From Ligula intestinalis (taxonomy: Eukaryota > Platyhelminthes > Cestoda > Diphyllobothriidea > Diphyllobothriidae): 64,000 bases of DNA. This document shows positions 1 to 11,822 of the stretch, piece by piece. The translations under genes and the position numbers were made by a program. Location: contig JAYGXS010000009.1 of assembly GCA_036362985.1 (NCBI GenBank), positions 11,152,955 through 11,216,954 on the forward strand, in the 5' to 3' direction. A model generated the notes under the pieces. That model did not search any database, was not told where the DNA came from, and saw only the letters and a list, made by a program, of their open reading frames with translations. Position 1 is the stretch's first letter. Each line of letters begins with the position of its first letter.

Positions 1-202
1 GTGCATATTCTCTTGCTAATCGGCATCGCAATGTTCCATTAAGAGTCCAAGAAAAGCAATCAAAAACAAGCTTTAAGAAATAGAAGCTTTCCAACAACAT
101 GCTTTGTCATAAGATACATCTTATACTGGTTCATCTTTAGAGCAAGCAGCGTTCTCAATAACTGACCACAAAAATAAATTTTTCTTCTTCAAACTGGTAG
201 CA

Positions 203-264
203 TTATTTATTTTGCCGTACATAGAAAAACCACTCTGCAGAAATGCATGATAACTTCTTGCTTC
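203..264 (-). CDS. Speculative terminal exon partner of 2,762-3,065
   Basis: On the minus strand a pyrimidine-rich tract ends in CTTTCTCTTCAG, a good splice acceptor, just before position 264. Joining it to the donor at 2,762 keeps the frame and adds about 20 residues (ending YVRQNK) before a TAA at 203-205. A different frame through the same DNA stays open for 64 codons (121-315). The link rests only on splice-site shape and phase over a 2.5 kb intron. Confidence 0.15.
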
Positions 265-354
265 CTGAAGAGAAAGGTTGGGATGTAGCCACCGCGTGAG
301 CCCCATTTTGGACAAGAATAACGAAAAAACAGCTTACCTACTGATTTAAAGTAT

Positions 355-480
355 ACAGTTTAAAATTCGAAAATGCAGAGTGCTCCGCTGTGTAACGCCG
401 TGCAAATTCCTGCTGCCCCGCTCAAAAAAGTCAGAATCGCTTTACTTAACTGACTAAGTAAAAACATGATAATAACTTAA
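355..480 (+). repeat. Dispersed repeat X, outlying copy
   Basis: This block matches 26,165-26,290 in the same orientation. Shared landmarks are AAATGCAG, then GTAACnCC, then TTCCTGCTGCC, then a tail with repeated AGTGA/AGTAAA motifs. The third copy is the innermost part of the left arm, inverted, up to the N gap at 23,499. The match shows the right-arm repeat extends inward beyond the point where the left contig is cut off. Confidence 0.6.
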
Positions 481-1404
481 GGCTGCAAATTAGAGACAGC
501 CATGTTCACATTTTAAGATGAACGGCGGTTGAAACCGATACTATTAAAAGTAGCGAAACTGAATACATGTTTACGTGTGTGCTATGAGGTAGACATGATT
601 TAAAACAATAGGATTATGTAGCTAACACTCAGGTACGCATAAAAGTGTAAAAATGAGGCATGATCTACGTTTAACGAGTGATAAGAACTACGTTTTTTTC
701 CAAACCAATTAAGATTTACCACCAAATATTGTCTACGCCATTTGTAACTACATTGTCCGATCCAAATTTTCTTGTAGGGATGCAGTTAGCCTCCAGCCAA
801 CTGTCTTCACCTGTCTGAAGTTTCTACGACAAATACTAGTGCCCATTGCGGGCTTATACACATATAATGCACTTTTATTTCGAATGGACGAAGTACCTCA
901 AGTAGCCTTAGTTCCTGCCGAGCATACTCGAGGTTGTGGACTGTGAGCAGTTACCCTGAGCGCAAATTGGAACCTGACGAAATGCTTCCGACACTACTAT
1001 TGGAACAAGCTATAAGAGCAGCTACATACAGTTGCTGAATATATAATATACTTGACATCAAATTCAAATGCAACAATTAAACATCAACTTAAAGTTTGTG
1101 TAGCTGCTGATGTCTGAAGGCATTGTGATCAACGTGAATATTTTGAAGAAGCGCGTCTACCAGAACCGACACGCCAATCACGTCGTGGCACATGCGAAGC
1201 TCTTAAAATGCTTGCAAGGCTGTTATTATTCAAAAGAATTGAATCTCGCCTAAATAAGAAATCGGTAGGGAGCTGGTTGTTTTACCTCATGCACCCTCTC
1301 CTCAACATCTTAATATCACTCTACCACTGCACCCTGTCTGTAAACACTATGGGATGTATTAAAACGTTTGGCTACGTCAGCATTTTCAACACAAACAAAT
1401 GATG

Positions 1405-1560
1405 GAGACATGACATGTCCTGATGGAGATTTTAAAGTGGCGGATGTGCAGCAGGAACATCAAAGGTGAAGGAGAGATCAGACCAGCAGCTCTAAGCGCT
1501 AGCCACTCCAGCTGTTTGTTTCTGGCAACGGTGGCTTTGGGGCCATCTGCAGTAGGTCAA
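1405..1560 (+). repeat. Dispersed repeat X-prime, outlying copy
   Basis: Matches 27,300-27,460 (plus) and 22,290-22,460 (minus) at moderate identity. The same frame reads LSASHSSCLFLATVALG here and LSTSHLICFLLATMVLG at 27,390-27,440. The open frame from 1,423 to 1,770 is therefore partly repeat-derived and I do not call it a gene. Confidence 0.6.
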
Positions 1561-1804
1561 TCAGAAAAAAGGCAGAGGTCAATGTTTAGAATATTGAAGT
1601 CAGTGCATCCTATGGGTCCTGGGGTTTCCTTTCATGTAGTTTATGGAGACAAATGTGCAACATTCATATCATTTTCTGATGCAGTTGAGAAGTCAACACT
1701 TATTATTTCAGACGCATTAGCTCATCCAGCAGTTCGAAAATTGTCAGTCGATGTAGGTCAGTCAGTGTGATTTGGGATATCAATAAGGCATCAGCAAAGT
1801 AGTT

Positions 1805-1965
1805 TTGGTGGTACACGAGCAAATATCGATTACACTGCTGACCTTACAACCAGTACGATTTTGCTAACATGAGGTGCAATCATTGAAACCCAGAAGGAGC
1901 TAGGCGGCGAAAAAAAACTGCTTCCTGGCTTCTGCGGCTAGGTCTGCAGTGTGTGGCTTATTTTA
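1805..1965 (+). repeat. Dispersed repeat Z, outlying copy
   Basis: Diverged copy of 10,870-11,040 (plus) and of its right-arm mirror at 39,715-39,900 (minus). All share an ATCGAT start, a CTGAC..TACAA block, an A-rich centre, and CTTCCTG/CTCCTG followed by a TGTG end. The remainder of 481-1,404 and 1,561-1,804 holds nothing I recognise. Confidence 0.5.
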
Positions 1966-1989
1966 TATATTAATTAACCACTGGCGGCA

Positions 1990-2760
1990 CAAACAATCTA
2001 CCTAAGCTCTTTGGTTTGTTAAAAGCTAGAAAACAAGGGAAAAAGGATGACGGAGCACCTTTGATTTATTCGACTTAAAAGGGTAGTATAGTGGGAACCC
2101 CCAGAAAATATATTTTTTCGACACTCACTTCTCACAAAAGATGAACATCTAATGGTGGCTGAGGCACAACTGGCGCTGACATTTGACTTTGACTGCGTTC
2201 AAACCACCTCAGGTTCATGGGATGCTCAACCGGCTAAGTGGCGCTGGCATAAAACGTTGTAAAGCTTCATGGAGTTCCCTTACAGGCTCCTTCAGTCGTG
2301 CTTAGCATGATGTGTTGTTGCCTTACTTATATGTACACATACATACTATGCTGCCCTACGGATAGTTTAAATAACAGGTTTAAGCAAATCATGCCCGCAA
2401 GGAATAAACCTGTGAAATGGGTGCAAATGGGTACAGTAGTTAAATCTGTGCCAATTTCTTACCGTAAGCATGATATCTTGCAATAAATGGATTGTTTTAC
2501 CACACATTGACTTGTCAGGACGTGCTTGATATTGTTTTAAGTGAAGTGAGCACACTCGTTCACTCACAACTACGAGCTTATATGTATTTCATTGTTTGAT
2601 GTCACACTTTATTGGGGATCAGAATTTAGGAATTTGGTTGCTAGCACTCTTTATGCAGTGTCATATTTCAAAATTTGCCAAACCTTAAAGATCACATAGC
2701 AGTTTTTTCATCTTATTCCAAATTTACAGCATATCACAGAGCAAATCTTAGTTAAAATTA
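1990..2760. other. Unassigned sequence
   Basis: AT-rich DNA with only short, unsupported open frames on both strands. If the exon at 2,762-3,065 is real, this would be intron. Confidence 0.5.
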
Positions 2761-2761
2761 C

Positions 2762-3065
2762 CTGAGTTGATGCCAGTGAGAATTATGAAAGTGGCAGATG
2801 TCTTATAGGTTTGGGAAGACATACTGTGTACCATGCCAACGAAAACAATGGTTGACAGTAAAATGGCTTGCAGGTTGTAAGTCATGTTCAAAGTTAGCAA
2901 AATCTCCAATGTTTCGTCCATTTTCATAATGTGTTTAATTAAGTGTTCCGCGGCTCCTTTAAAATAGTCCTGCCTCAGTTGAACTAACGTCGGAGTCAAA
3001 TCGAAACCTGACGAAAACCGACCGACCGACATGATTTGCTCGCATCTACGTGTGTGGGAGTTCAA
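2762..3065 (-). CDS. Candidate coding exon of an unidentified membrane protein
   Basis: This minus-strand open frame starts at an ATG at 3,065 or at the internal ATG at 3,032. It ends at a strong splice-donor match, CTCAG|GTAATT, with the cut after 2,762 and leaves one extra base. It encodes about 101 residues: a polar N-terminal half (with RQDYFKGAAEHLIKH at 31-45) and a hydrophobic stretch at about residues 66-82 that could be a membrane helix. It resembles none of the transposon proteins in the window and has no other copy here. A possible later exon lies at 203-264. I do not recognise a family. It could also be a chance open frame; an alternative reading has a 3' splice site just before codon 20 (TTTTCGTCAG). 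Confidence 0.33.
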
Positions 3066-3154
3066 TTAGGCCAAGTCGATACTGTCCGGATCTGTGTTTA
3101 AAAAAGATTATGTAAAAGCACATCAGATGTAGGTTTTCTTACACACTAACTCTT

Positions 3155-3930
3155 GTAGTTGGGCAACGAAAACGGCGACAATAATGTGAATCTAAGAACT
3201 GCGAGAAAAGCAAGTCTGGCGTTTTTAATGAACAAACGATGCCTGTGCCGGTGCACTCAAACCAATCGAGGTAGAGGCAAATGCTCTTCGCGTCTGTAAG
3301 GCATGTCATTTTCCGCAATATGGAGTACACGGTCGAAAAAAATTACCATGTTGCGGTGAGTACGTTATCAGCAGCCGCAAATGCGTGCTTGATTCTCCGA
3401 ATGAAGGCAATCCGTCCTCAGTCCTCTGGCAAATACAACATGTTGACAATATGCAATGCCTGCATGAAATGAGAAACCGTGAATTAGGCGCGCATGATTT
3501 AATGCAAATTGCGCATAAAACGACACTTTTTTGAAGGTACCCGGCCGAGAAAATTCCTTTGCAAGGAAGAAAGTGCTCTTAATGTACTAGGCTAAAACCA
3601 ATTGTTGGAGAAAACAATTTCAACAACAGAGTACTTTCAACAGCTTAATTTTGCAGGCATGATCGATGTGAAGAGTTAGCAGTTTTCCCTGACATTATTC
3701 GGCATTAGCTGCAGCCAATGTTCTCCGATATATTCTGATTTTTACAGGTCCGCAAAAAGCTGCCCTTTTAGCTGCGAACTTATAAAGTTGCCATTCCGAG
3801 ACTTTCTGAAAAGGAAACTAAACATAGTGTTAATTCATAGATTTACTGAGTAGTTACATAACATCTTTTCATAAGGCATATAGTGTGATTTCTAATTTTC
3901 TAATTTGTCATTAGTATCAGAATGTTGTAG
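3155..3930 (+). repeat. Dispersed repeat Y, copy 1
   Basis: A block of about 0.8 kb that recurs in the same order at 5,330-6,130 and more weakly at 13,690-14,290 (mirror 36,690-37,370). Shared landmarks are GAAAACGGCGAC, then CTCTGGCAAA/GTCTTGCAAAG, then AATGAGAAA, then TTAATGTACTAGG/TTAATGTAGTAGG, then GCAGCCAATG/TGGCTCCAGTCG, then a CCATTC..GAGA tail. No coding capacity is visible. It is probably an old non-autonomous element or the tail of a larger one. Confidence 0.6.
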
Positions 3931-5329
3931 CATGTCATTGCTGTTAAAGAGATTTCATACCTTTGAAAAGTAATTGGACGTTTAAACAAATGGCAAAAGA
4001 AGCTTATGTAGCCCCACACATATACGCCTAGTGCGAGCATTTTGTCCTACAGAAACTGTAGTTCTAGTGTTTTGGGGGTTGGAGAAATAGGATAGGCAGA
4101 GTAGTTGCTTCCTGCGGCCACTGGGAGCAGGTTGCTCTGCATGTAAATTGAAGATGTGCACGGCGCTTCGCGCCGCGGACTATACTAATCTTGCTCCAGA
4201 ACGGTAAGTTGGACGTCAGGTAGGTTAAAGTAGATGACCTCCTATTCAACATTTAAATTTTTCGGGAAATTCAAGTATCCTGCAGTTTGATAATCGGCTT
4301 TGTTCGAAATAAGTAAAACGATAAAACAGATTTAGGAAATCTACATATATGAATCAAAATCTTTCCTAAATACAGTAAACATAAAGTGCATTAAGCATTT
4401 ATTGAAATATATTCCACTGCGTGTCCTAATTCCCCGCCTATAAAACCCTATAATCACCGTTTTCGTGGGAAAACTTGCAGGTTGTAGGGATTAATATGTG
4501 GGGCTACATTAGCTGATGTTGCCTAAGGAAGAGCCAGTGATTAGTTTTCCAATTTTTGTTTTTATGTAAGGCGTTATCCGACAGAGTTGCATTAACTGTC
4601 AAAAATGTCATTTCCAGTAAACGTAAGAACAGACTTTATTTTTCATAAATAACTGCTTGAACATGATTCATACTCAAATTTCATATGTAATAACGAAATA
4701 TTTTTTACAAGTATTTTATCAAATTTAATTTCTGTATTACTTCACGCGAGGGGCTTCGTTTAAAGGTGCGGCGCAGTAGAATTTTAATATTATTCATTTA
4801 TGACTGACTTCCTATTGCTCAGCAATTCCTAAGTAAACTGGCCTGCATTAAACCAAATGCAAATTTCGAACTGGCTGATAAATAACGGGATAAGCAAGCA
4901 TGCAGCAAAGAATGCCTACCGTACCATTATCAAGTATGGCAGGCTGTAAAACGGATGCATGGCTCTCAATTTCTACAATGCGGTTAACGTTAAATTGCTC
5001 TCCAATCTTTCGTGCATTTTTCATTAGCACCTTATATCGCGTTACGGGCGTAATTAACGTTTTTAAAAGGCTTATACATTTGAAGGAAAATCACCTGGAT
5101 CTAGTTTAAATTGGAATACTAAAGTGACGTTTGAGATAAGCTCCTAGACAACTCACGCTTTGCTGTATTTGTTAAAAAAAAACTGACAATTAAAATCGTT
5201 TGCGCACAGCTGACGCCAAGGATGAAATGTGTAGGAGATCAGCGATCTCGATAGTGTTCAGACACCGAGTCCATAATTTAATTTCAAACCAAAGTAACTA
5301 AAATAATCTTCATACGAGAAGCTCGAAAT
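3931..5329. other. Unassigned AT-rich sequence between two repeat Y copies
   Basis: Short open frames overlap on opposite strands (4,848-5,030 and 4,900-5,109) with no recognisable domain. No tandem repeat is seen. Confidence 0.5.
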
Positions 5330-6130
5330 TGAGGGATGAAAACGGCGACTACAGTGTGAATATAAAAACTGGATGTCATGATTTGCGAAAAGCGCTAGTC
5401 AGACGTTTAAACGGAACCAAATATGTTAGTGTTGATGCACGTAACAGCTAGAAGGGCAAAATAAATGTTCTTCATATCTGTAAACAAATACATTTTCCGT
5501 CATAAAAGCAAAAAAGAGGAGGTAACGTTTGTGAAAATCACTCCGCTGTGGTGGCCACGTGACCAGCTGCTCCAGCATAGTCTGACGTGAAACATGCTGA
5601 CATACCTCCATTATTTTCCATTATTTTTGCAGTCGTCTTGCAAAGAAAAAAATTTGCCAATAGGAAATGGCTACTTAAAATGAGAAAATGTGAAATATGA
5701 CCGGATGCCTCAGTAAAAATTGAACATATGACAACCCAATTATTCGAAGGTACGAGGGCTGCGGCCATTCTTTCGGGAAGTTTGGTAGAGTTTTTAATGT
5801 AGTAGGATTAATAAGCGTAAAGAGAGACACGGATAGCGAGGTCACAGTCCTTCCGGCACCGTTCTTTTAGGCATAATCGAGGAAAAGACTTACACAAGTT
5901 GTCGGCATCAGTCTGCATTGGCTCCAGTCGATGTTGTCACCTAGAATCTCATTGGTATATATCCGCGAAAAGTTGCTGTTTCAGCGGAAACTTTACCCAC
6001 TTACCATTCTGTGAGATTCCAAATAGAACATTTAGCATAGTATTCCATGCTAGATTTAATCGGTAGTCACTTATTACATTTTATTTAAGCATAGATTCCG
6101 GTTCTGACAGGTTTATTGCAGGGTATTGGT
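5330..6130 (+). repeat. Dispersed repeat Y, copy 2
   Basis: Direct repeat of 3,155-3,930, about 2.2 kb downstream. It keeps GAAAACGGCGACTACAGTG, CTTAAAATGAGAAAATG, TTAATGTAGTAGG and the ACATTTAGCATAG segment that also occurs in the left-arm copy. Minus-strand open frames here (5,426-5,768) are not conserved in the other copies and are not called. Confidence 0.6.
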
Positions 6131-6779
6131 GCTGTTTAAGCGACGTTTAAGAACTATCATATTTGTAAAAGTACTCTGGCGTTTTCACAAAATGTATGCT
6201 GCATAGTTTTTTTGCTCATGTCTGCGATAAAAAATTAATTTATCTCATTTTTTTATCATACGTGGGCACACGAAGTAATGCATGTATACGCAATACGTTG
6301 TCATTACACATAACATCATAAAATGTGTGCTAATTTTTAAAATAAATTCAAAAAATACACACATTTTAATCAATTTAATCTACTATTACGTCTTTAAGAG
6401 GTCAATTTGGTAGATATATGTTTTCAACAAATGATCAAATTTGCAAAATAATGAAAACTGTATAGTTAGACAGGGTTAATTAGTGTTGGGGAACGGAAAA
6501 CAGGATATGAAGGGGAGGAAATTCGGTAAATGTGGGTCATGATTAGAGGGCAGATACATGGAGGGCAAATTGCTGCTATTGGCGCATAGCGAACAAATTG
6601 CAATGGGCGTGCGGCAAAATGTGATCAACACCTAGCATCATGGTCGGCGACAAAAGTGTCAGGGCCTCAATTAGCTTCCTCTGACAACACAACGCTGTGT
6701 TGATTAGCCGTTTAGCTACTGCTTTGGCTGTCACAAGCACCCGTTTATGTAAGCCCTTGGAAAAGTAAACTTGTGTTAC
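6131..6779. other. Unassigned sequence at the outer left boundary of the giant inverted repeat
   Basis: Very AT-rich DNA followed by a more mixed stretch. It has no match in the sequence beyond the right arm (44,212 onward). I saw no target-site duplication at the two boundaries. Confidence 0.5.
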
Positions 6780-7117
6780 AAAATAATTTATTTTGGAAGT
6801 CTGCCCTTTAGTTAAAATTATGGAGCGAAATAGCCACTCGTTTTGGCTAAATCATGAGTAGGTTTAGAACGAACAAATGTCCTATGCTTTAAGTTACGAA
6901 ATAACCACAGAAAAAGTAGAAACAAATGAAAAAATGATTTCTTCAGAACTGGAACATTTTGTCCAAATTTGCTGAAATGGAAGTGAAGCCAAGTTTAAGG
7001 AACCACAATTATTTTCGTGAACAAGGTTCATTTCAGTTTTTAGAATTATGTTTAATTATCTTGTGAAATATTGTGCAAAAAATGCAGTCACAAAAACGTT
7101 TTCGTCGGAAATTCTGT

Positions 7118-7354
7118 TTAATCGTACAAAAGATACGCACTGTTATGTGATAAAAATGGCAACATTTGCTCAACATTAATGTTTAATATATTGTTCTGTT
7201 CATACCCATAATACTTCCCTTTTGTGTTCTTTCTTTGGAAATATTTGTCGAAGATTGTGCAAGTTCGGTTACAGACGTCCTTAACGGTTGCTTTTTGGTT
7301 CACGTGCACAGGAAAAACGCTCCGTCTAGGTAACGACCAAACCTTGCTTTGCAA
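7118..7354 (-). pseudogene. Arm-conserved open frame of unknown origin, left copy
   Basis: A 78-codon open frame whose mirror copy (43,643-43,906, plus) is also open and reads past it to 87 codons. It contains VHVNQKATVKDV and NTKGKYYGYEQNN. Over 237 aligned bases I count about 19 changes, of which about 14 change the residue, so there is no sign of selection for the protein. It lies downstream of the non-LTR RT fragment at 7,625-8,260 on the same strand and may be part of that element's 3' region. Confidence 0.3.
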
Positions 7355-7624
7355 GTTATATCAAAGAAAGCTATATCTGAAAAGAAAATACACAGCGTTT
7401 AAATGAGGAGGATGCAGAAAAGTTAAGTATAACAAGCGAAGGGTTTCATAGGCTGTAGGGACGCCTGACGTTGGTAATAACAGGAAGCATTGATATATAT
7501 GTACTATTATTAAGGCGAAAAAGGAAACAAAAGCCTACGACTTATCTCATAACCCAAATAAATATCAGGGTCCTAGCATTTATTTGAGTAAAAAGTACTA
7601 ATAAATATCAGAGGAAACCGCTTC

Positions 7625-8260
7625 TTATGTGAAATGTCTTTGAACTCTCTCAATTACCAAATGGCAAACTTTGTTCATCAGAATAAAGTACATAGCAGAT
7701 GAAAATGTAGACTGCCACGTTAAACTCCAGGAGGAACGGGCGTTCATATCAGAATGAATTTGTTCATAGCATCTCGCGTCTGGAGAGTAATCGGAGAAGT
7801 AAGCACACTTAAAATCCTTCGCATAAATATATGATTGATAATGTTTGACTTTCAATGAAATATCATATATGTAGAAATGTACCTTGACGGCCAACATTCA
7901 TAATTGCCGTGGAAGGAGAGTTTGATGACCCTGCTTAGACCCTTCGTTTTCGATTAAATAGATATGATCTGATAAAGTGTGTAAAAGGACTACGAAATTA
8001 TATATCCCCTAGTTCTGCAAGAAGCCACTTGTGAGGTACTTTATCGAATGCTGCCACACATAAATGATCACAACGAAGATAAATAAGCATGGTCAGAAAA
8101 GACATGAGCCATGTTTGACAACTTTGGTTCGGTAAAAACAATGATGTGGGGCTGATAATATTATTGATTATGCAAAAATTTGCAATTTTTTTGGCAAATA
8201 GCTTCACTGAGATTTAAGCCAGAGAAGGTGTTTTATATCACCGCGATAATTGTCAATATC
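7625..8260 (-). pseudogene. Non-LTR retrotransposon reverse transcriptase relic, left arm
   Basis: The minus strand encodes a degenerate RT. From high to low coordinates it shows FLPNQSC, then AAFDKVPHKWLLAELGD (RT block A region, usually the SKAFDKVPH motif of CR1/Jockey-like elements), then YAKDFKCAYFSD where the active-site YADD has become YAKD, then SLTWQSTFSSAMY, the usual W..W.L.F segment after the active site. Frames are broken. It is the mirror of 42,480-43,260, so it inserted and decayed at least partly before the inverted duplication. Confidence 0.75.
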
Positions 8261-9000
8261 CAAGCTGGAACCAAATTTTGAAAAGAGAATCGTAACATTA
8301 GATCTATATAAGTCCGAAAAAAGCCATTCCTAAGTAATTTTAAAAATAATTTACTCAGTAATAATTTTGATAAGTGAGTCTTGACTATTTATCAGATTGA
8401 AACGTATGCAATTTTTTAAGATGACCGTTTTTTTTAATAGAAGGGATTAAGAAATCAATGGTTGTGAGATTTGGATCACACAGCAGAATAATTGAAGTAG
8501 TGGGGATTGTTTCAATTATAATGAGCATGACAAAATTGCTGTATTGTACAAATAAGCAGATACCTGATTTGCATTGTCAAAGTTACGTGGGCAATTGTAG
8601 ACATAACCAATTACCGTTTATTTGTTCTTGAGGGTGACTGAGATTTTAATGTTACTGTATTTCAATGCAAGTTTGTTGTCTTGGAATTTGCATGCATAGG
8701 AAAAATTTAATTTTTCTGTTAGCTATTGAAAAAACTTGTGTTGATAAACATAAGTAAGTAACTTTCCTCGCCAACCAGAAAAAAATACAAAGGGTTTATT
8801 TCATGATAATAACATGGAGTTTGCCATAATTCTGCCTGTTTTACATCGATTTACAAGCAAGCAGATGCGGCTGTGTACTGTGAGACTAAAATCCAATCGA
8901 TACATCAAACTTAAGACCATACATAAACTTAACTGCCAATAGTTTCGAATATTTGAGTCCCAAGAAGCAGTTCAGAAGACAAAGATTCAATCACTGAAAC
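8261..9000. other. Left-arm sequence without recognisable gene
   Basis: Mirrors 41,800-42,480. AT-rich. It may include 5' parts of the RT relic next to it, but no domain is readable. Confidence 0.5.
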
Positions 9001-9007
9001 AAGAGAT

Positions 9008-9075
9008 ATATTTGTCTGACGTTTCGGATTCCATCGGGAAACCTTAGTCGTAGGTAATCGTAAACAGGTCTGAGA
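9008..9075 (-). ncRNA. Degenerate hammerhead-like motif, left arm
   Basis: On the minus strand the 3' half of a hammerhead core is intact: CGAAACGTC, from GTTTC at 9,021-9,025 and GAC at 9,018-9,020. Upstream is a stem (GGTTTCC / GGAATCC around CGAT). The CTGATGA box is not intact; the aligned bases read ACGACTA. The downstream text continues AGACAAATA, as in the other hammerhead-like loci here. Mirror copy: 41,690-41,750. Confidence 0.5.
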
Positions 9076-9489
9076 CATGCCTTAACCTTCACTGCACAGT
9101 ATTGTAAATTATGTCATGCCTTTCATGAGATCAACCGTGCCGTTTTTATTTTGCATAAGTTGGAGTCTACAGTTCTGCCCTGGGTGCCTTTCCCAATTGT
9201 GGAGTAATTCTGACTGCGTCTACATGGGTTTTGACTGCCATTCACAGTGTCGCTGGTGGCCTTAAATGCACATATGCCTCATTTCTGTGCTGTTATCGTA
9301 TCATGACGTAGCGAAAGAAGATACGGTGGTTACCAGTACATAGATGTACTCCAATCTGGCCCACGATTCACCAACCCTGACTTGTTTCGTCTGGCGAGCT
9401 GTGAACACTTCCACTTTTGCTCATGGACGAAACAATTATGGTACTCGCTACATTTAAGTAACTAATAGATTAGTGGCAAACGTTCGGAC

Positions 9490-9722
9490 TGTTTGATACG
9501 CATATTTCTAGGTCAGTACCCGTCGTCGGTTGCAGTTACCTGACTCAAGTATAGCCACAGAAACTGCCGCTACACTCGAGTTTCGAACCCAGGACCAGTG
9601 AGCTAGAGACGACCGTCCTATCCACTGAGCCACCGGGTCGACGTCTTGCCAGTTTTCGATCGGCATATGGTGGTAACTATCGCAGATTATAAGTACACGG
9701 CGCGCATGCATCCATCTCACAA
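9490..9722 (-). repeat. tRNA-related SINE relic, left arm
   Basis: The minus strand carries an internal Pol III promoter: box A TGGCTCAGTGG (9,622-9,632, perfect) and box B GGTTCGAAACT (9,579-9,589), about 33 bases apart. The T-arm and acceptor do not fold as a proper tRNA, so this is a tRNA-derived SINE rather than a gene. The mirror copy is at 40,995-41,240. An open frame across it is incidental. Confidence 0.65.
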
Positions 9723-11604
9723 CGTGCGAGTGAAAGGCGTAATTCTGCGTTCATTCTTCAACTACAAATTTTCAAGCGCTGGCTTGTACATTGCCTGTCT
9801 GCAGCTGATTTCTTTTTAATAACTGACCTCCAGCCACAACAGTGTTGACTTTCTTCAAAACCTGACTTATCACGTATAGTCCTTTAAGTTTGCAGGACCT
9901 TTTTGCGTAGATGACATATGGATATTCTGAGAATGAAGAAAGGAACAGGGTCAATAGATATAGTAAAACCACTATATACCCAAAGGTATCTCATTTTGGT
10001 GAGACACGACCTTTAGCAGGGGGTAAGAGTCATATAAGTATTTTAGGAGCCTCGTGTGGGCCACACCTTGACCACTATCTCAGCCCTACAACATACACAT
10101 TTTGCTCCCAACCGTTGAGTTGGTTAATAGAAATGCGATCGGATTGCTGCCTTGTCTAGAACGGTCAAATGAAGCTGTGTTTGTGGATTGCTGGTTTTTT
10201 GGTCAGTCTGCCAGTATATTTGACGTAAAATAGGCTTACGTTATTAAAAACCCTATTTTTCTCACCGATTTCTAAAGAATGAGAAACAAAGGTAACACGT
10301 TTTCAGTGCAAAAAGTATAGACAATCATATCGCGCGTTGGTGTTACCTAGGTTAATGTGTCGCATATATCAGTTTGGGCATCTAAAATATGTATATCAAG
10401 TCGGTCAATACCATTTTTAAAGCGGCCAGGCTCTACTGTTTGTATCTACCGACGTTATCAGTGCACTTTCTGCGATGCATTTGTGCATGGAGGTCATTCT
10501 TTGCCTTCGTTTTCCTATACGTTCAAATAATATCGTTGATTTTGACAATATACCTTCAGGACTCTTCAACTAGTACTGTTGCCGTCTACTCATTGATCTT
10601 ACACGTGTCGACTTTGTGTATACTGTGGTGCTGTGGTGCACTTTTTCTGAAAATTCGTACTTAAGATGCTGCAAGGATAAAGGGTTAAAGAAAAAAAAAT
10701 TCAAACGCGCCTTCTTTGGATGTTAATAAGAAGTCAAAACACATTCGTGCAGACAGCAAATGTGCAAGAGGTCATAAACCAGTGCCACAGTTTTCGGTAA
10801 AGGTACGTGAGTTAATTTGATTTGCGGTGCTGGAAAATGAGCGGTTAGTCAGGTTGGCATCTGGGAGGCTTCTGTATACTTGCCTAAACAAATCGATCAC
10901 CCTACTGACTTGACAAGCATTACGCTTTTCCATTACTGATAGGGCGACCTAAGGCGCACTCAGCAAAACCAGGGAGGCACGAGGCAGCGAAAGGGAAAAC
11001 AAATACCTGCCTCCTGCATCTGATTGCATTGTGCGTGAGTTTTTTTTATTTGTTCATGTCTATGACTGAACATACTTCCTCTATATGGTTTTTGTTCTTT
11101 GTTGAAAGCCGCATTAGCGGGAAATTTGTTAAAGAAACACTTGCGTTATTTTCAAATTAAGGCTTTAGTTTAGTAAATATCCCAGTTAATAGGAATTAAT
11201 CTAAATTAATTTCTCACAAATTGTAACAAATTCCGTAGTTAGTAGGTTAGGTTAGTAGCTCTAATTAAACTCAGAATGTGTCAAGATCACATCTGATTTA
11301 TGCGATGCATTACGCTACACCGCCGGCTATGTCACAACTAAATACGTCTCTCATGAACCGATGGCTTTTTGTAACTGTCTTCTGCAGTCGTACTGCATAT
11401 CGCTGATGGAGTAATTATCCGTCTGTATAGTAAATGTTTATACTCACATAAGGAAAGTTTAACAAAATGATTTATGCTATTAATGTCCGTAAGCGTGGAA
11501 AAATACGAAGTGGCCACATTAAGTAACTAAGAGCCAATTTCTTGTTATGATCATGGCCTTTCCGATAATTGCGTTGCATAAGGGTGCGTAATTTTTTAGA
11601 ATGC
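9723..11604. other. Left-arm non-coding sequence, well conserved in the right arm
   Basis: Mirrors 39,150-40,975. Around 11,110-11,192 the arms differ at only 3 of 83 bases. Contains repeat Z at 10,870-11,040. The open frame at 10,389-10,664 does not persist in the right arm. Confidence 0.6.
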
Positions 11605-11612
11605 ATACTGGT

Positions 11613-11822
11613 TTATTCAATATGACCTTTGTCAGGTTTGAATAAAACGATTTCCTTGTGCCTTTTTAAGGCAGATAAAGCAATTGTATTTTCTTTAGTT
11701 ATGGGAGAGCGTTGTGTTATTATAGCTTTACGGTATTGGTGAGCGATGTTCACGGATTTTGCTTTCATCCAACCTAAGTCATCATTGGATCTAGTTTTTA
11801 AGTTAGTCAGTTGGGAGAACAA
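11613..11822 (-). pseudogene. Penelope-like RT N-terminal fragment
   Basis: A minus-strand open frame encodes ENTIALSALKRHKEIVLFKPDKG. In PLE reverse transcriptases this is the region just before the fingers, where an EExALxxLKxNxDIVVLKPDKG pattern leads into the RT. The frame ends soon after, so only the start of the RT remains. It belongs to the insertion at 11,608-13,650. Confidence 0.75.

Noticed and set aside
1423..1770. 115-codon open frame as a gene
   Set aside because: Its first half matches a dispersed repeat found at 27.3 and 22.3 kb; the copies are not open in the same way.
3009..3030. Short GACC tandem at the candidate exon
   Set aside because: Only about three units; not a meaningful microsatellite.
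9579..9632. A functional tRNA gene
   Set aside because: Boxes A and B are present, but the T-stem, anticodon stem and acceptor do not pair, so it is a SINE relic.
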